A stretch of DNA of 21,395 nucleotides from Desulfobacula sp. (GCA_018702715.1 JABIYQ010000035.1:1-21395), one strand, 5' to 3'; counted from the stretch's first letter, positions 14,949-21,020 are shown. Notes: a model not told the origin generated them from the letters alone. Numbers and translations are program-made.

Positions 14949-15086
14949 ATGAATCGAAAACGAATTAAAATTATTTGGACATGTTCAAATTTTTGCAAGC
15001 ACAACCATAGATTCAAACTGACTGCATACTTGTGTGGTCGTTGCCAGTATTTTGCGCAAGTTTTTAAAACGGCTATAATAAAATAA
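14949..15086 (+). CDS. 45-residue cysteine-rich mini-protein
   Basis: The sequence contains TCSNFCKHNH and, 13 residues on, LCGRCQYFA: a CxxxC and CxxC pattern with several histidines typical of a small zinc-binding knuckle. GAGGA lies about 8 nt before the ATG, and the frame is complete with a TAA stop. It is isolated between the deoxyribosyltransferase-like gene and a structured non-coding region. Function unknown; it may bind nucleic acid. Confidence 0.5.
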   Translation: MNRKRIKIIWTCSNFCKHNHRFKLTAYLCGRCQYFAQVFKTAIIK

Positions 15087-15094
15087 TAGAACGA

Positions 15095-15176
15095 ATGTGG
15101 GGAGTTGTCCTTTCCTGGAGCGTGGAAATAACTCGGGATAGTGGATTTCGTCAGTTGGAACGCTCAATCCCCACAT
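15095..15176 (+). ncRNA. structured 82-nt region, candidate RNA element
   Basis: Nested inverted repeats: ATGTGGGGA (15095-15103) with TCCCCACAT (15168-15176), inside it GAGCGT (15118-15123) with ACGCTC (15160-15165), and inside that AACT with AGTT. The nesting suggests a folded RNA, not a chance repeat. There is no open reading frame on the plus strand that uses it. It lies upstream of the C5-methylase-like gene, so a regulatory leader or small RNA is possible. Confidence 0.4.
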
Positions 15177-15190
15177 CGGTCATCATAACA

Positions 15191-15222
15191 TTAGCTTAGA
15201 CAGGCTACGCCAGCGTCGCTAA
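15191..15222 (+). other. second hairpin upstream of the methylase-like gene
   Basis: TTAGC (15191-15195) pairs with GCTAA (15218-15222), with inner GAC/GTC and GGC/GCC pairs around a TAC loop and small bulges. No T-run follows, so it is not a typical terminator. The remaining sequence to 15315 is non-coding and holds the ribosome site AGAGGAAA. Confidence 0.35.
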
Positions 15223-15315
15223 TAAAATATTGCAACGGACAAGCCGCTGAACTGCAAAAGGCAAAAGCAAAAGCCGTACTTGGGCAGGGTAAAGTACAAA
15301 CATAAGAGGAAAAAT

Positions 15316-15903
15316 ATGAAAGTTTTGATTGCATGTGAAGAAAGTCAAGCAGTAACGAAAGAGTTTAGGAGGCTCGGGCATGAAGCTTATTCTTGTGATA
15401 TCGAACAATGTTCTGGTGGGCATCCAGAATGGCATCTAAAGAATGATGCTGCATCCGCTTTATTTTTCCAGAAGTGGGATATTGTAATTGCTTTCCCACC
15501 ATGCACTGATTTGTGTGTTTCTGGGGCAAGGTGGTTTAAAGAAAAGATTGCAGACGGTAGGCAACAAAAAGCGATTGATTTTTTTATGATGTTTGCTGGA
15601 TATCCTTGCAGGAAAAAAGCAATAGAGAGCCCTATCGGTATAATGTCAACGAAATATAGAAAACCCGATCAGATAATACAGCCTTGGCAGCACGGACATG
15701 GTGAAACAAAATCAACTTGTCTATGGCTTTTTGGCCTGCCTAAACTTGAGCCTACAAATATAGTTAAAGGTAGAGAACAAAAAATCTGGAAAATGGCTCC
15801 GTCTGAAAATCGGGCAAAGCTTAGGTCAAAAACTTATTCAGGAATAGCAAAGGCAATGGCAGAACAATGGGGCGGTAAGAATCACGAAACCGCTAATAAG
15901 TAG
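15316..15903 (+). CDS. short phage C5-cytosine DNA methyltransferase-like protein
   Basis: A 195-residue protein whose N-terminus MKVLIACEESQAVTKEFRRL is a SAM-binding Rossmann start, followed by a PPC motif with catalytic-type Cys63 (AFPPCTDL), IESPIG in the ENV-like position, and a KPDQIIQPWQHGHGETKSTC segment common in this phage family. It is much shorter than typical bacterial C5 methyltransferases (often over 300 residues), with little room for a target-recognition domain. It may methylate cytosine in DNA or act on a modified base. The ATG at 15316 follows AGAGGAAA; an in-frame start at 15280 lacks a ribosome site. Confidence 0.75.
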   Translation: MKVLIACEESQAVTKEFRRLGHEAYSCDIEQCSGGHPEWHLKNDAASALFFQKWDIVIAFPPCTDLCVSGARWFKEKIADGRQQKAIDFFMMFAGYPCRKKAIESPIGIMSTKYRKPDQIIQPWQHGHGETKSTCLWLFGLPKLEPTNIVKGREQKIWKMAPSENRAKLRSKTYSGIAKAMAEQWGGKNHETANK

Positions 15904-15937
15904 TTGAACTTTACTGCGCTACGCTTGAAAGTTAACT
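15902..15937 (+). other. hairpin at the end of the methylase-like gene
   Basis: AGTT-g-AACTTT (15902-15912) pairs with AAAGTT-AACT (15928-15937) with one bulged G, and the loop contains GCG/CGC. No T-run follows. It may stabilise the transcript end or separate the neighbouring genes. Confidence 0.4.
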
Positions 15938-15945
15938 ATCGCATT

Positions 15946-16191
15946 ATGAGCCAACAAAAACTTTTATATGGCATGGAATTAACACGGACAGACGTTTACA
16001 AGCTTACCATCAACTCTGGTGGAAACCTTATGGTCAAAACCAACGGAGAGGTGACCATCGTGTTTGTCAACGGCAAATTCGAGCAAGTGAGTTTTCTGTT
16101 TACAGGAAGGTACACCCGAAACCAATGGAGAATTCTCTCTGCGATTGAACAAATGATAGGTAAACTTGAAGCTAAATACAAAGGCATTTAA
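15946..16191 (+). CDS. hypothetical small beta-rich protein
   Basis: An 81-residue reading frame, function unknown. The middle shows alternating strands (NLMVKTNGEVTIVFVNGKFE) and a C-terminal helix (RILSAIEQMIGKLEAKYKGI). No strong ribosome site precedes the ATG at 15946; an upstream TTG at 15904 and a later ATG at 15973 are alternatives. The next gene follows after 10 bp with AAGGAAA, and the spacing fits an operon. Coding status is moderately likely from the intact frame and the amphipathic helix. Confidence 0.4.
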   Translation: MSQQKLLYGMELTRTDVYKLTINSGGNLMVKTNGEVTIVFVNGKFEQVSFLFTGRYTRNQWRILSAIEQMIGKLEAKYKGI

Positions 16192-16201
16192 TAAGGAAAT
16201 A

Positions 16202-16729
16202 ATGAAAATTTTTATACTGAACGGACCGGCAGAGGCAGGCAAGGGAACCCTTGTTGAATATTTCAAGGAATCAACATGGCTGGACACCCATTCCTACTCT
16301 TCAATAGATTGGATCAAAAAAGTGGCAAAAAAAGAGTTTGGATGGGATGGAGTCAAAGACGCAAGGGGCAGGAACCTTTTAGCCGGGTTAAAACAGGTTG
16401 CCATTGCATACAATGATATTCCCACTAAAAAGGTGATCTTGGAAATTGAATCGGCAATTGTTTTTAAAATAGACCTGCTTTTTGTCGATATCCGGGAACC
16501 AGACGAAATTGAAAAACTGGTAACTCATTGCAAAACCGTCGGACTCCCTTGCGTTGCCGTCAGGGTTATTAATACCCAGGCCGAGCTTAAAGCCGAAAAG
16601 AACGGGTTGAGTTTAACCGGGGACCGGCTGTATGGGGAATACTCATATGATATTGAAATAGAGAATAATTCAACCATGGAAGCCTTTAAAAAGAATATAG
16701 AAATTAAAATGAAGGAGTATTTAGTATGA
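16202..16729 (+). CDS. P-loop nucleoside/nucleotide monophosphate kinase-like protein
   Basis: A 175-residue protein. Walker A GPAEAGKGT lies at residues 8-16 after the strand KIFILN; the family fold resembles deoxynucleotide monophosphate and adenylate-type kinases. An inner strand with LLFVDIREPDE (around 96-106) is a Walker-B-like segment. Such phage kinases phosphorylate unusual dNMPs before incorporation in DNA, so together with the thymidylate-synthase homologue it suggests a modified-nucleotide pathway, but ordinary dNMP salvage is equally possible. The ATG at 16202 follows AAGGAAA; an in-frame upstream start at 16166 overlaps the previous gene. The stop overlaps the next ATG (ATGA). 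Confidence 0.68.
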   Translation: MKIFILNGPAEAGKGTLVEYFKESTWLDTHSYSSIDWIKKVAKKEFGWDGVKDARGRNLLAGLKQVAIAYNDIPTKKVILEIESAIVFKIDLLFVDIREPDEIEKLVTHCKTVGLPCVAVRVINTQAELKAEKNGLSLTGDRLYGEYSYDIEIENNSTMEAFKKNIEIKMKEYLV

Positions 16730-17145
16730 ATTTCTTAACAAATGATCAAAAGAAAAGAATGTCCACATTGTTTTTAATTAAGTCAATGCCGGAAAATGCA
16801 ATTAAGATTGGGCTCCCACAAGGGAAAATCCGTAGATTGTGCCGGGCGTTGATGCATCAGATTGATAACCGCCTGCGTCAATTACCGCAACCAGATGCGG
16901 CCTACATAGACGAAATAAATGTCCTTTTTGAAGAATTTGGCGGTGGAATTGCCTTAAACTGTGACGGGGCGGCTTTTTGTTTTAAATTATTGGAAAGGAC
17001 AAATACTTCGATTCTTTGTCCCCCAGGCGGGGCCACTATAAAATATTGTGATCAAGCAGTCCTGAATCTGTTGAATTCCCTCTCTCTTTATTTTGACAGA
17101 GGCACGGAAAATCTTGTAGAGAAATGGGATTCTCTATTTTTTTAA
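16726..17145 (+). CDS. hypothetical phage protein
   Basis: A 139-residue protein, function unknown. The N-terminal half is basic and helical (QGKIRRLCRALMHQIDNRLRQ); the C-terminal half is hydrophobic and cysteine-containing (GGGIALNCDGAAFCFKLL, then TSILCPPGGATIKYC). It is coupled to the kinase-like gene by ATGA overlap, with AAGGAG before the ATG. The coding end overlaps a rho-independent terminator hairpin, closing this operon before the primase module. Confidence 0.55.
   Translation: MNFLTNDQKKRMSTLFLIKSMPENAIKIGLPQGKIRRLCRALMHQIDNRLRQLPQPDAAYIDEINVLFEEFGGGIALNCDGAAFCFKLLERTNTSILCPPGGATIKYCDQAVLNLLNSLSLYFDRGTENLVEKWDSLFF
17117..17143 (+). terminator. rho-independent terminator
   Basis: TAGAGAA (17117-17123) and TTCTCTA (17130-17136) form a perfect seven-pair stem with a 6-nt loop, followed at once by T7 (17137-17143). 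It overlaps the 3' end of the preceding gene. Confidence 0.75.
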
Positions 17146-17152
17146 TTGCTTT

Positions 17153-17168
17153 TTTCCCAAAAAGGAAA
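17153..17168 (+). promoter_or_regulatory. operator-like palindrome, copy 6, inside a promoter-like module
   Basis: TTTCCCAAAAAGGAAA, 12 nt after the terminator T-run. Hexamers TTGCTT (17146-17151) and AATTAT (17170-17175), 18 bp apart, flank it as in the integrase promoter. It would drive and restrain the primase-helicase transcript. Confidence 0.65.
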
Positions 17169-17173
17169 CAATT

Positions 17174-17227
17174 ATGGAAGTTTTCAGGACGGTCCTTATA
17201 GATAGAAGGGGAAAACAATGCCAATAG
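17174..17227 (+). CDS. possible 17-residue leader peptide
   Basis: ATG at 17174 with AAGGA 7 nt upstream opens a short frame MEVFRTVLIDRRGKQCQ that ends 10 bp inside the primase-helicase start. It contains the perfect repeat AGGAC-g-GTCCT (17186-17196). Translation of the leader could couple to or regulate the primase. It may equally be chance. Confidence 0.3.
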   Translation: MEVFRTVLIDRRGKQCQ

Positions 17228-19281
17228 ATTTTAACAATGCACCGCCACAAAGAGAGCCGAAGGAAGATAGCAACCAAGCCCCTCAAGATCCTATTCAGGC
17301 TTTCGCCGAAAAACTGGCAGAGCATGGCCTTGACCCCGGGGGGATTATCGCTGATGGAGAATTACACAGGTTTGGTAAAAAGAAGGCCTGCTGGTATGTG
17401 TTTTTCCAGGGCGACATATGCGGAGCCGCTTTCGGAGATTGGCAAAAGGGGATAAAAGGAACCTGGTGTTCTGTCTCTGAAGGCACGTTGACATATAAAC
17501 AGCGTGAAAAATACAGAAAGGACATGGAAGCGGCCAAGGCTATCAGGAAGGCACAGGAAAAAAAGAACCATGCCCAGGCTAAAATAATTGCCAAAAAAGA
17601 ATGGGGTGCTGCTATGCCGGTTATCGGTATGGCCCATTCATACCTTGAAAAAAAGGGTGTGAATTCTCATCATTTAAGAGTTGATAAAAAAGATCGGCTT
17701 TTAATTCCTTCTATTGATGGGAATAAAGAGATCCACTCCCTTCAATACATCAAACCAAACGGGGATAAGAAATATCAGCCTTTAGGAGCAAGGAAGGGGT
17801 TTTTCTTTGAATTTGAGGGAGCCCAGGGTAATAATAAGCTTTATATTTGTGAAGGTTATTCAACCGGGGCGTCAATTCATGAGGCAACCGGGGCAACGGT
17901 TATATGTGCCTTTGATTCTGGGAACCTGCCCAGGGTTGCAAAAGTTATAAGGGAAATATTCCCGTCTCACTATATTACCATTGCAGCAGATGACGACAGA
18001 CACGTTCCTGGCAATCCTGGTGTTACAAAAGCCAAAGAGGCGGCCTTAGATATCGGGGTGCCTTTTGTATGGCCAGTGTTTCAGAATGTAGATCCAGGTG
18101 ACAAACCGCCTACTGACTTTAATGATCTTTTTGCCATGGAAGGGCCAACCGCTGTTGTTGCTCAATTAGTGAAGACGGGAGTGGAGGCAGAACGGCAAAT
18201 CATTCCCCCTTTTATGGAAAACAGCACAGCCCTTACAAGCTGGCTAATCAAAAAACCTGCACCCAGGAAATACATATTAACCCTTAATGGTGTAGGTTTT
18301 ATGCCAAAGGGCGTAGTGGGCGTTCTGGCAGCCACGGGCGGGACCGGGAAAACCTTTTTTCTGATGTCTTTGGCACAGGCCTTTGCAACCGGGGGCAGTT
18401 TTGGGCCGATCAAGGCGCCGAAGCCACTTAAAACCCTTTGTATCTTTGGAGAGGATGACCAGGACGAACTAGGGCGGCGTTTTTGGGATATCTGCAAGGG
18501 GAAACCCTCTAAAAATCTTTATGCAGCCAGTGTGTATGGTGAGGTGGGGCCTTTAATGAAAATGGATGGAAAGAATCCGGTCCGAGCAGATGGTTTCTAT
18601 TGGTTGGATGAAACTATAAAAGGGCATCCAGGAGTGGACGTTGTTATCCTTGACCCTAAAAGCCGTTTTTATGGCCTGGAAGAGAATAACAATGACCATG
18701 GCACCCAATGGGTTGGGTGTCTTGAAACTCTTAGAAAAAGGTATAATACAAACATCCTGTTTGCTGCCCATACGGCAGAAGATAAAGCAGGAAAGCTGTC
18801 TCAGGCTATGAACAGGGGTGCGTCGTCGGTTGTCGATGGTTGTCGTTGGCAGGCTGGTATGATTCCCATGGATAAAAATACGGCAGACTATTATAGGATT
18901 ACAGATCCACATAATTTTGTAATTTTTGATGCACCTAAGAATAATTATTCACCCAGGGGAAGCCACCCTCTTTATTTTAAAAGAGGAGAAGGCGGCGTAT
19001 TGGAATATACGACTTTACAGAATACAGAGTTATCTGAAATGGCTAATACTCTGCATGGACTGCTTAAAGATGATAAAGGGCTATATACCCTTTATGCACT
19101 TGGAGAAGGATCGCAAACAAAAGAAATTGCCAACACCATGAAAGAAAATCACTCATCATTTGAAAGAACAAAAAGCTATAAAGATATAACAGATTTTATG
19201 GTTAAAAAGGGTGTGGCAAAGTGGATAAAAACCGGCACAGGTAACAGTAATAAAACAGTCCTGGATATCATAAAAAAATGA
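17218..19281 (+). CDS. Toprim primase fused to RepA/AAA_25-type helicase
   Basis: A 687-residue replication protein. The N-terminal part has a zinc-binding or TraC-like region (about 50-100, GDWQKGIKGTW) and a Toprim fold with Glu212 (LYICEGYSTG) and the DDD run at 258-260 (IAADDDR). After a linker, the helicase has Walker A ATGGTGKT at 372-379, GEDDQDELGRR at 411-421 and Walker B VVILDPKSRF at 475-484, as in RepA-type hexameric helicases. It would prime and unwind DNA at the element's origin. AAGGGG precedes the ATG. The 5' end (IDFNNAP) almost repeats that of the DUF669-like gene. Its transcript begins under an operator-like palindrome, and its stop lies next to the iteron cluster. Confidence 0.87.
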   Translation: MPIDFNNAPPQREPKEDSNQAPQDPIQAFAEKLAEHGLDPGGIIADGELHRFGKKKACWYVFFQGDICGAAFGDWQKGIKGTWCSVSEGTLTYKQREKYRKDMEAAKAIRKAQEKKNHAQAKIIAKKEWGAAMPVIGMAHSYLEKKGVNSHHLRVDKKDRLLIPSIDGNKEIHSLQYIKPNGDKKYQPLGARKGFFFEFEGAQGNNKLYICEGYSTGASIHEATGATVICAFDSGNLPRVAKVIREIFPSHYITIAADDDRHVPGNPGVTKAKEAALDIGVPFVWPVFQNVDPGDKPPTDFNDLFAMEGPTAVVAQLVKTGVEAERQIIPPFMENSTALTSWLIKKPAPRKYILTLNGVGFMPKGVVGVLAATGGTGKTFFLMSLAQAFATGGSFGPIKAPKPLKTLCIFGEDDQDELGRRFWDICKGKPSKNLYAASVYGEVGPLMKMDGKNPVRADGFYWLDETIKGHPGVDVVILDPKSRFYGLEENNNDHGTQWVGCLETLRKRYNTNILFAAHTAEDKAGKLSQAMNRGASSVVDGCRWQAGMIPMDKNTADYYRITDPHNFVIFDAPKNNYSPRGSHPLYFKRGEGGVLEYTTLQNTELSEMANTLHGLLKDDKGLYTLYALGEGSQTKEIANTMKENHSSFERTKSYKDITDFMVKKGVAKWIKTGTGNSNKTVLDIIKK

Positions 19282-19320
19282 TCAAAAAAGACACATATTT
19301 TATGGCAAAAATAGCATTTG

Positions 19321-19534
19321 CTTATCCGGATATTGCTTATCCGGACTCTGCCGGACGGGCCATCCGGATAAGAGTTACAAAAAACCCGATTCCTTATCCG
19401 GGCTTATCCGGATTTGTCATCCGGATAAAGAATGGCCATTTTTGCTTATCCGGACGGGTGCTTATCCGGACGGGCCATCCGGATAAGGAAACTATCTGAA
19501 ATCATTGAATTTTTTGCTTATCCGGTTATCCGGA
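19321..19534. repeat. iteron-like repeat cluster, candidate replication origin
   Basis: Eleven copies of CTTATCCGGA or a one-base variant. Plus orientation: 19321, 19336, 19393, 19403, 19445, 19461, 19517 and 19525 (starts). Minus orientation: 19363-19372, 19420-19428 and 19478-19487. Two copies form a perfect 10-pair stem with a 7-nt loop at 19461-19487. The cluster starts 40 bp after the primase-helicase stop and is followed by an AT-only run, the usual architecture of an iteron origin. Reading frames in this area (for example 19278-19499) are translations of the repeats and are not treated as genes. Confidence 0.72.
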
Positions 19535-19540
19535 CGAGAG

Positions 19541-19561
19541 TATATATAAATATATATATTT
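19541..19561. other. AT-only tract next to the iterons, candidate unwinding element
   Basis: Twenty-one consecutive A/T bases, made mainly of TA steps, directly after the last repeat. Such tracts melt easily and are commonly the DNA-unwinding element of an origin. The rest of 19562-19643 is AT-rich spacer. Confidence 0.55.
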
Positions 19562-19579
19562 CCAGCTTAAGACTGGAAA
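19559..19579. other. 7-bp inverted repeat at the edge of the origin region
   Basis: TTTCCAG and CTGGAAA flank a 7-nt loop CTTAAGA. It could be a hairpin in RNA or a protein-binding site. No T-run follows. Confidence 0.35.
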
Positions 19580-19643
19580 ACATATTTATGATTTTGTGTG
19601 TGAAGATAGAAAATAAAAAAGAATAAAAAAGGAAAAATAAAAA

Positions 19644-20042
19644 TTGAAAAAAGCAACAAAAGATAAAACTCTCCTGGAAGAAACAGAACAACAAATAATT
19701 TTCAAATGGATCAGAGCCAACCAGATCCGATATTCAAAATTACAATTGGCATATGGAACATTGAATGGCGTCAGGTTGGCTCCTAAGCTTAGAAAAAAAA
19801 TGTACCTGCAAGGAAATCGAAAAGGAGTCCCGGATATTGTCTTGCCTGCTAAAAGTTGTACTGGACGTTATTCGGGTTTGTATATTGAATTAAAACGGGT
19901 TTTCCGTGGCGTGGTGAGTATTGATCAAAAAAGATATATGAAGCTGTTAAATGAGCAAGGATATTTAGCTCTTGTTTGCCGGGGACACGCTGAGGCAATC
20001 GAGTTGATTAAGGATTATTTGGGGATTAAACTTATAAAATAA
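19644..20042 (+). CDS. VRR-NUC domain nuclease
   Basis: A 132-residue protein with an N-terminal acidic helix (EETEQQIIFKWIR), GVPDIVLP at residues 61-68 and IELKR at 81-85, the E...PD...ExK active-site series of VRR-NUC nucleases (PD-(D/E)XK superfamily). Phage members act as structure-specific endonucleases that resolve recombination or replication intermediates. The start is a TTG at 19644, preceded by AAAGGA about 11 nt upstream; no ATG lies nearby. It is the first gene after the putative origin. Confidence 0.82.
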   Translation: MKKATKDKTLLEETEQQIIFKWIRANQIRYSKLQLAYGTLNGVRLAPKLRKKMYLQGNRKGVPDIVLPAKSCTGRYSGLYIELKRVFRGVVSIDQKRYMKLLNEQGYLALVCRGHAEAIELIKDYLGIKLIK

Positions 20043-20050
20043 GGAGATAG

Positions 20051-20087
20051 ACTTATAATATAAGTTGACAATGCTAAAATATAAGTT
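20051..20087 (+). promoter_or_regulatory. operator-like repeats and promoter of the RelE-type toxin-antitoxin pair
   Basis: ACTTATA-a-TATAAGT (20051-20065) is a perfect inverted repeat. A half-site ATATAAGT follows at 20080-20087, and another ACTTATA lies at 20030-20036. TTGACA at 20065-20070 is a good -35, with a weak -10 (TAATTA, 20088-20093) 17 bp later; TATAAT at 20054-20059 is another possible -10. This fits autoregulation by the toxin-antitoxin complex. Confidence 0.55.
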
Positions 20088-20099
20088 TAATTATAAATT

Positions 20100-20348
20100 A
20101 TGAAGCAAATTAAATGGCATAAAAAAGCAGTTAAGCAGATTCGAAAAATAAAGAATCTTCAAACAAAAAATAAAATCTATGATGCGGTTGGTATGTTATC
20201 GTCTTTCCCAAATTGCCGAAATGTTAAAAAACTTGCAAATCGTGATGATTATAGACTTAGGGTTGGCAGTTGGAGAGTTATTTTTACCGCTGACCTTGAA
20301 ATAATTCAAATTGAGGAGGTTAAAAAAAGAGATGAACAGACCTACTAA
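20100..20348 (+). CDS. RelE/ParE-family toxin
   Basis: An 82-residue basic protein with the family fold pattern: IKWHKKAVKQIRKI, KLANRDDYRLRVGSWRVIFT, then IIQIEEVKKRDEQTY. R54-R59 (RVGSWR), R77 and the terminal Y82 occupy the usual catalytic or mRNA-binding positions of RelE/HigB-type mRNA interferases. It precedes its antitoxin with 17 bp of overlap. There is no clear ribosome site, and with the -10 box placed at 20088-20093 transcription would start at about the ATG, so the message might be leaderless. The system would stabilise the element or act in abortive defence. Confidence 0.82.
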   Translation: MKQIKWHKKAVKQIRKIKNLQTKNKIYDAVGMLSSFPNCRNVKKLANRDDYRLRVGSWRVIFTADLEIIQIEEVKKRDEQTY

Positions 20349-20664
20349 TATTCAAATAATTGAACAAAATGGGCTTCCTGCTTTTGCGGTTATCCCTTAT
20401 GACGAATATTTGTCCATGGTACCAAACAAAGACAGCGGATTAGTACCCCATGAAGTCGTGGGGCTTGTTATTAAAAAAAATTATAACCTGGTGAAGGCAT
20501 GGAGACTTTATCTGGGGTTGACTCAAAAAGATGTGGCAAAAAAAGCGGGGATAACACAAGCTGCTTTTTCTCAGATGGAACGGGTTGAAAATACGAATAG
20601 ATCTGCAACTCTTGAAAAGCTTGCCAATGCAATGGCGTTATCTGCTGATCAATTACAGGATTAA
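20332..20664 (+). CDS. antitoxin with Phd-like N-terminus and Xre-type HTH
   Basis: A 110-residue protein. The N-terminal IQIIEQNGLPAFAVIPYDEY resembles the Phd/YefM segment that binds the toxin, and residues about 53-110 form a Xre HTH (LGLTQKDVAKKAGITQAAFS). The ATG at 20332 follows GAGGAGG by 12 nt; an in-frame TTG at 20311 is an alternative. The toxin-first order is that of HigBA-type systems. It would neutralise the toxin and repress the shared promoter by binding the ACTTATA repeats. A strong terminator follows. Confidence 0.8.
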   Translation: MNRPTNIQIIEQNGLPAFAVIPYDEYLSMVPNKDSGLVPHEVVGLVIKKNYNLVKAWRLYLGLTQKDVAKKAGITQAAFSQMERVENTNRSATLEKLANAMALSADQLQD

Positions 20665-20667
20665 TTT

Positions 20668-20699
20668 AAAAGAGTGACTATTTTAGTTGCTCTTTTTTT
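20668..20699 (+). terminator. rho-independent terminator after the toxin-antitoxin genes
   Basis: AAGAGTGAC (20670-20678) pairs with GTTGCTCTT (20686-20694) including two G-U pairs, loop of seven, T-run 20693-20699. The upstream AA pairs into the T-run. Confidence 0.78.
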
Positions 20700-20708
20700 G
20701 GCTTGCGT

Positions 20709-20724
20709 TTTCCCATATGGGAAA
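20709..20724 (+). promoter_or_regulatory. operator-like palindrome, copy 7
   Basis: TTTCCCATATGGGAAA, a perfect 16-bp palindrome, 12 nt after the terminator T-run. TTGCGT (20703-20708) and TTTTTA (20726-20731) flank it in promoter-like positions, matching the other modules weakly. Confidence 0.65.
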
Positions 20725-20737
20725 CTTTTTAGGAATT

Positions 20738-21020
20738 AATCAATAAAAATAAAGACTTGACATGAAAAAACAATCGTGCAATGGTGACACAGTTCAGGCA
20801 AAATCCTGGACCCGGTTTGGAAGCTGGAGACACAAGGCGCATGAGCGCCCACCAAAAGTACGGCGTTTTTTTTATTTGTATTTTCTTGGCGGGTCATGTG
20901 CGGAGACCTTTTAGGTCTGCTGGTTGCCTTGTGGCCAGCCTTCCAACCGTATGTGGCCCGCTTTTTATTTGGAAGTAAAGGGCGGGATCTTTTAAACAGT
21001 TTTTTACAAGGAGATCCATT
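20738..21020 (+). promoter_or_regulatory. structured leader upstream of the Bro-N gene, with attenuator-like hairpins
   Basis: Hairpins: GGCGC-ATGA-GCGCC (20836-20849); an alternative in which AGCGCC pairs with GGCGTT (20844-20849 with 20862-20867) followed by a T-run to 20873, making a terminator-like partner; AGACCT-TTT-AGGTCT (20904-20918); GCTGG/CCAGC (20919-20939). Short reading frames exist on both strands (for example from ATG 20762 and ATG 20781, and leftward from about 21035) but none has a ribosome site or a family I can name. The first two hairpins exclude each other, which suggests transcription attenuation. Confidence 0.4.

Noticed and set aside
19321..19534. CRISPR array
   Set aside because: Repeats are only 10 bp, occur in both orientations with irregular spacing, and no spacer-like regular units or cas genes are present. 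Iterons fit better.
19278..19626. Two open reading frames across the CTTATCCGGA repeats (73 and 64 codons)
   Set aside because: Their sequence is just the translated repeats (AYPD, IRI patterns), they overlap each other and have no ribosome site. The repeats explain the open frames.
20205..20214. TTTCCCAAAT inside the toxin gene, resembling an operator half
   Set aside because: Only one arm matches, it is within coding sequence and lacks the T-run and spacing of the other copies, so it is probably chance.
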